A DNA stretch of 64,000 nt from assembly GCF_003325455.1 (NCBI RefSeq), contig NZ_CP025198.1, positions 1,612,001 through 1,676,000 on the forward strand. Reading direction: 5' to 3'. Below the pieces are notes generated by a model. That model was given only the letters and a program-made list of their open reading frames with translations, did not search any database and was not told where the DNA came from. The position numbers and the translations under genes were made by a program. The number at the start of each line of letters is the position of its first letter. Within the stretch, counting starts at the first letter, position 1. The stretch is from Acidipropionibacterium virtanenii (lineage in GTDB: Bacteria > Actinomycetota > Actinomycetes > Propionibacteriales > Propionibacteriaceae). Shown here piece after piece: positions 60,551 through 64,000 of the stretch.

Positions 60551-62065
60551 ATGAACACGGCCGAGTACCTGGTCGTCGGCGGTGCGGCCGGATCGGTCGC
60601 AGTCCTGGACTCCGACGGGGCACACAGCTACGCCGGTCTGCGTGGTGAGGTGGGGCGCCGGATCACGGCCCTCGACGGCCTCGGTCTTCGTCCCGGCGAC
60701 CGGGTCGCGCTGGTCGGCCCCAACGGTTTCGGATGGGTGGCCTCGTACCTGGCGGTGCTCGCAGCAGGGATGGTCGCCGTGCCGATCCCGCACACCCTGC
60801 TGCCCGCCGAGGCGGTCTCCCGGGTGCAGTGGCTCGGTGTGAAGGCGGCGTTCGCCGGTCCCCTGGAGACCCGCCGGCTGGCAGGCCGGCTGCCCGGAAC
60901 CCTTCCCCTGAGGTGGGACGGAGTGCCCGCCGCCGAGGCCGCGATCCCCTTCGTCGACGTGTCATCGGGCCAGGACGCTGTCCTGGAGTTCACCTCGGGG
61001 ACCACCGGCAGCCCGCGGGTGGTCCGGCTGACCCATGGGAATCTTCAGGCCAACACGGAGTCGATCCTGGGATACCTGGGGCTGAGCAGCACTGATCGGG
61101 TCCTCGTGGTGCTGCCCTTCAGCTATGTCTTCGGGGCGTCCCTGCTGCACACCCACCTGAGGACCGGTGCCGCCATGGTGGTGCAGCCGAACGCCGCGTT
61201 CCCCCAGCAGATCGTCGAGACGCTGGCGGCCGAGCACTGCACGGGTTTCGCCGGGGTGCCGTCCACCTTCTCCGTCCTGCTACGCAACAGCACCTTCGCG
61301 GACCGGCCGCTGCCGCGGCTGCGCCTCATCCAGCAGGCCGGTGGAAGACTCGCACCGGCGATGGTGGAGGAGCTGCGCAGGGCGCAGCCCCAGGCGCGGC
61401 TGTTCCTGATGTACGGCCAGACCGAGGCGACTGCGCGACTGTCCTGCCTGCCGCCCGAGGATCTCGACCGGCGTCCGGGCTCCATCGGCCGGGGGATACC
61501 CGGGGTGAGCCTTCGTGTGGTCGGCGAGGACGGCAGGGACGTCGCTCCCGGACAGGTGGGGGAGATCAGGGCCCGTGGGGCCAATATCTCGCCCGGGTAC
61601 CTCAATGACGCCGAGGAGACCGCCAGGCGGATGCCCGGCGGGGAGCTCCGGACCGGTGACCTGGCCACGGTCGACGAGGACGGGTACCTCTACGTCGTCG
61701 ACCGCAGGGAGGATTTCATCAAGTCCTGGGGGGTGAGGATCTCCAGTCAGGAGATCGAGGCCGTGGCGCTCCAACTGACCGACCTCGTCTCGGTGGCCGT
61801 GGTCGGAGTCCCCGACGAGGCGGCCGGGGAGCGGGTCGAGATGGTGGCGGCGCTGCGGGACGGTTCCAGCCTCACCGCGAGCGATGTCATCGACCACTGC
61901 CGGGCCGGGCTGGCCAGGCACATGGTGCCCTCGGTGGTGCATCTCGTGGCCTCGATCCCCTTGAGCAGCAACGGTAAGGTCTCGAAGAACACCGTGCGTG
62001 AATTCTGTATCGATCTGGGCATCGATCCGGCCAGTGCCGACCAGTCCCCGGGAGGGCCGTCATGA
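60551..62065 (+). CDS. Class I adenylate-forming enzyme (acyl-AMP ligase type)
   Basis: This 504-residue enzyme has the ANL-superfamily signatures: P-loop FTSGTTGSPRVVRLTHGN (about 147-164), YGQTEATAR (about 288-296), the hinge motif RTGDLATVDEDGYLYVVDR (about 368-386) and the C-terminal catalytic Lys in LSSNGKVSKN (about 475). It activates a carboxylate as acyl-AMP and passes it to CoA, a carrier protein or another nucleophile. The substrate is not evident; no carrier-protein gene is in the window. The stop overlaps the next ATG, linking it to the membrane-anchored SGNH-like protein. Confidence 0.8.
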   Translation: MNTAEYLVVGGAAGSVAVLDSDGAHSYAGLRGEVGRRITALDGLGLRPGDRVALVGPNGFGWVASYLAVLAAGMVAVPIPHTLLPAEAVSRVQWLGVKAAFAGPLETRRLAGRLPGTLPLRWDGVPAAEAAIPFVDVSSGQDAVLEFTSGTTGSPRVVRLTHGNLQANTESILGYLGLSSTDRVLVVLPFSYVFGASLLHTHLRTGAAMVVQPNAAFPQQIVETLAAEHCTGFAGVPSTFSVLLRNSTFADRPLPRLRLIQQAGGRLAPAMVEELRRAQPQARLFLMYGQTEATARLSCLPPEDLDRRPGSIGRGIPGVSLRVVGEDGRDVAPGQVGEIRARGANISPGYLNDAEETARRMPGGELRTGDLATVDEDGYLYVVDRREDFIKSWGVRISSQEIEAVALQLTDLVSVAVVGVPDEAAGERVEMVAALRDGSSLTASDVIDHCRAGLARHMVPSVVHLVASIPLSSNGKVSKNTVREFCIDLGIDPASADQSPGGPS

Positions 62066-62898
62066 AGCGCAAACCACTCGTCATCCTGCTCGCCGGCGTG
62101 CTCGTGGTCCTCGCCGCGAGCGGGTCATGGGTGCTGCTCGGGCGCCAGGACCGGCTGCCTGCGGCGGTCGGGAAGATCTCCTCGAAGCCCGGCGACCTGA
62201 CATCCTTCGCCGGACGGCGGATCTTCTTCGGCCACCAGTCGGTGGGGGCGAACATCATCGACGGGCTGGGCTCGGTGTATCCCTCCCGCGCGACTGTGGC
62301 GCCGGCCGTGATCGAGACCCGAACGGATCCCGGGAGGAAGGGCGGGTACCTCGCCCACGCGCAGATGGGGACCAACGGGGACCCGATCGGCAAGCTCGCC
62401 GATTTCGAGTCGGTGCTCAACGGGTCGATGGGCGGGGCGATCGATGTCGCGATCCTGAAGCTGTGCTACATCGACGTGACCGCCGACACCGACGTCGAGG
62501 CGCTGTTCAAGAAGTACACGGAGACGATGGCCCGGCTGGAGGCCGCCCATCCCGGGGTGACCTTCATCTACACCACCGTCCCGCTCACCACGGAACGCGG
62601 ATGGAAGCAGACCGTCAAGTCGTGGATCGGACGCGGCGATGAGGCGGGGCCGGCCGACAACCTGGCGAGACAGCGCTACAACGAACTGATCCGTCAGCGC
62701 TACGGCGCCACCGGCAGGCTCTTCGACATCGCCGCGATCGAGGCCACGATGGACAGCTCCCCGACCAGCCGGACCCGGGACGGCAGGACCTATTACGTGC
62801 TGCACCGCGGCCTGGCCGCCGATCCTGGACACCTGAACGGGCTGGGTTCACGGGTCGCCGCGGCCCGTCTCGTGACGCTGGTCGCGGCGCAGCGCTAG
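62062..62898 (+). CDS. Membrane-anchored SGNH-hydrolase-like protein (GHQSVG motif)
   Basis: This 278-residue protein has a short basic N-terminus and one membrane helix (about 5-27), so the rest lies outside. A GHQSVG motif (about 57-62) supplies a candidate nucleophile Ser. Further on there is LKLCYIDV (about 133-140), and near the C-terminus a DPGHLN segment (about 253-258) fits the Asp-x2-His block of SGNH/GDSL esterases and acyltransferases. A role in adding or removing acyl groups on the exported polymer is plausible but inferred. It is coupled to the adenylate-forming gene and overlaps the convergent NadE-like gene by 4 bp. Confidence 0.6.
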   Translation: MKRKPLVILLAGVLVVLAASGSWVLLGRQDRLPAAVGKISSKPGDLTSFAGRRIFFGHQSVGANIIDGLGSVYPSRATVAPAVIETRTDPGRKGGYLAHAQMGTNGDPIGKLADFESVLNGSMGGAIDVAILKLCYIDVTADTDVEALFKKYTETMARLEAAHPGVTFIYTTVPLTTERGWKQTVKSWIGRGDEAGPADNLARQRYNELIRQRYGATGRLFDIAAIEATMDSSPTSRTRDGRTYYVLHRGLAADPGHLNGLGSRVAAARLVTLVAAQR

Positions 62899-63872
62899 AC
62901 CTCGGCGACCGGGCTCATGAGCACCGGTCCACGGTGCAGGTATGACGTGGTGCGCCGCTTCTGCTCGATGTCGCGGATCACGCGTTCCACCTGCTCGGCG
63001 GTCAACCCGGCGGCAGCCGCGATCTCTGCCGCCGGAACCCCGTTGTTGTGCCCGTAGAGGCACAGATCCATGAGGTCGTAGGGGAGGCTGAAGTAGAACT
63101 CCTCCTGGGACTGGGGCATCGAGTAGGTGTCGGTGGTCGGGGGCCTGGTGCGGATCGACTCGGGCACCCCGAGGTACTCGGCCAGGGCGTAGACCTGTGT
63201 CTTGTACAGATGGGCGATCGGCTTGAGATCGGCCGCCCCGTCACCGAGCTTGACGAAGAAGCCCTGATCGTACTCGAGCCGGTTCGGCGTGCCGGCGACC
63301 GCGTAGTTCAGCCGGTCGGCGTGGAAGTACTCCAGCGTCTTGCGGGTGCGCTGCTTGAAATTGGTGGCCGCCACGATCTCCAGGTAGGCCGCGGTGGTGA
63401 GGCGATGGGTCCGGGTCGTGCCGTCGGGGGCCTGGATGACGATGGAGTAGATGCGGTAGCGGTCGGAGTCCACCACACTCGGCAGGACGATCTTTGATCG
63501 GTATCCCGGGCCGTACTCGGGGAAGACCCGGCGGATGGCGTCATCGCGACGCCGATAGCAGCCGAAGGCCTCCAGCGCCGGGGAGATGTCCTCATGGCGG
63601 GAATCGACGCCGAGGGCGGAGATGAGTTCCGCGCTGAGGGGCAGGGTCTCGTCGGAGGACTCCGACTCGGGCATCTGGAGGGCGAGGACGCGCTCGGGTC
63701 CCAGGGCCCGCACGCACAGCGCCGCCACCACGCTGGAATCGATCCCCCCGGATACGGCGACGACGGTTCCCCTGCGCCGGTTCTGGCGCAGATAGCCGCG
63801 GATCCCCTCGCTGATCCGCGCGGTCTCCGCCTCGGCATCGATGCCGAGGCTCGCTGTGCTGAATTCGGTCAC
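62895..63872 (-). CDS. nadE: NadE-like ammonia-dependent synthetase
   Basis: This 325-residue protein has the ATP pyrophosphatase loop SGGIDSS (about 40-46) and the NAD synthetase signature GTPNRLEYDQGFFVKLGDGAADLKP (given here by its key residues Gly-Thr, Glu, Gly-Asp-Gly, Asp). There is no glutaminase domain, so it would use free ammonia. It may make NAD, but the segment between the loop and the signature is longer than usual. The location in a polysaccharide locus, cotranscribed with an unknown gene, also allows a dedicated amidation role. GTG start with AAGGAG seven bases upstream. Confidence 0.72.
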   Translation of the reverse strand: MTEFSTASLGIDAEAETARISEGIRGYLRQNRRRGTVVAVSGGIDSSVVAALCVRALGPERVLALQMPESESSDETLPLSAELISALGVDSRHEDISPALEAFGCYRRRDDAIRRVFPEYGPGYRSKIVLPSVVDSDRYRIYSIVIQAPDGTTRTHRLTTAAYLEIVAATNFKQRTRKTLEYFHADRLNYAVAGTPNRLEYDQGFFVKLGDGAADLKPIAHLYKTQVYALAEYLGVPESIRTRPPTTDTYSMPQSQEEFYFSLPYDLMDLCLYGHNNGVPAAEIAAAAGLTAEQVERVIRDIEQKRRTTSYLHRGPVLMSPVAEV

Positions 63873-64000
63873 GGTGTGCTCCTTGTCCGGAAGTCGAGAA
63901 CTGCTGGGTCGGTGGGGGATTGCAGGGGATCGCGGGCCGTTCGCGCCCGATGGAGCAGCAGCTGGGTGGACAGCACCAGCACGATGCGCATGTTGTCGGT
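63869..64000 (-). CDS. Partial protein of unknown function, C-terminal 43 residues
   Basis: The frame enters from the right edge and ends at a TGA (63871-63869) that overlaps the NadE-like GTG (GTGA), so the two genes are translationally coupled. The visible end reads TDNMRIVLVLSTQLLLHRAR followed by a hydrophilic tail. This faintly resembles the C-terminus of asparagine-synthase-like proteins, but it is too short to assign. Confidence 0.5.
   Translation of the reverse strand, partial: TDNMRIVLVLSTQLLLHRARTARDPLQSPTDPAVLDFRTRSTP

Noticed and set aside
62895-63872. Treating the NadE-like protein as certainly the housekeeping NAD synthetase
   Set aside because: Motifs support the family, but its position in a glycan locus leaves the physiological role open.
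1-64000. CRISPR arrays, insertion sequences, integrases, prophage genes and riboswitches
   Set aside because: No regularly spaced repeats with spacers, no transposase or integrase motifs, and no leader I could match to a known riboswitch class.

Overview
The window is high-GC actinobacterial DNA, most likely from Propionibacteriaceae (Acidipropionibacterium/Propionibacterium-like). The evidence is a PPA1309-family protein, a sigma-R/RsrA pair, WhiB1 beside a PdtaS-type kinase, the fused 2-oxoglutarate enzyme (Kgd), the tiny actinobacterial ribosomal protein bL37, a Rho with a long Arg-rich N-terminal insert, and many leaderless promoters (a TANNNT box 6-9 bases before the start codon). No insertion sequence, prophage, CRISPR array or plasmid function was seen. 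Calls rest on reading the translated sequence and recalling families; no database search was run.

Region 1 (1-10.4 kb): a cut-off gene, a YgjP-like metallopeptidase, a DUF2342 protein, then a tightly coupled run of PDZ/Lon-like protease, PPA1309 protein, UPF0182 membrane protein and universal stress protein. A GH3 beta-glucosidase with its own promoter follows, then two identical initiator tRNA genes. Region 2 (10.5-16.3 kb): an M50-like membrane peptidase and a complete five-gene peptide/nickel-type ABC importer operon with stop/start overlaps throughout. Region 3 (16.4-32.2 kb): serA, hisN, a small frame-disrupted gene, aroA-rsgA with a DoxX-like gene, sigR-rsrA, bL37, pdtaS, whiB1, two small genes, kgd, a GT87-type mannosyltransferase, a LOG-family protein and tRNA-Arg.

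Region 4 (32.3-42.6 kb): lysA-hom-thrB (aspartate-derived lysine and threonine), then rho, rpmE, prfA, prmC, a YrdC/Sua5 protein and a WecA-like sugar-phosphate transferase. From memory this matches the order in Mycobacterium, where the atp operon follows.

Region 5 (42.7-64 kb): instead of an atp operon there is a >21 kb surface-polysaccharide locus that runs off the window. It holds five glycosyltransferase genes (one a two-domain fusion), a Wzx-type flippase, a Wzy-type polymerase/ligase, two Wzz-like proteins without a kinase, an AsnB-type amidotransferase, an adenylate-forming enzyme, a NadE-like synthetase, an exported PIG-L-type deacetylase lipoprotein, a membrane-anchored SGNH-like protein, and two paralogous exported beta-helix proteins of unknown function. 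Read together: WecA (or a missing initiator) starts a lipid-linked glycan, the glycosyltransferases extend it, Wzx/Wzy/Wzz export and polymerise it, and the amidating and exported enzymes decorate or trim it. This locus is the best candidate for undescribed biology here.
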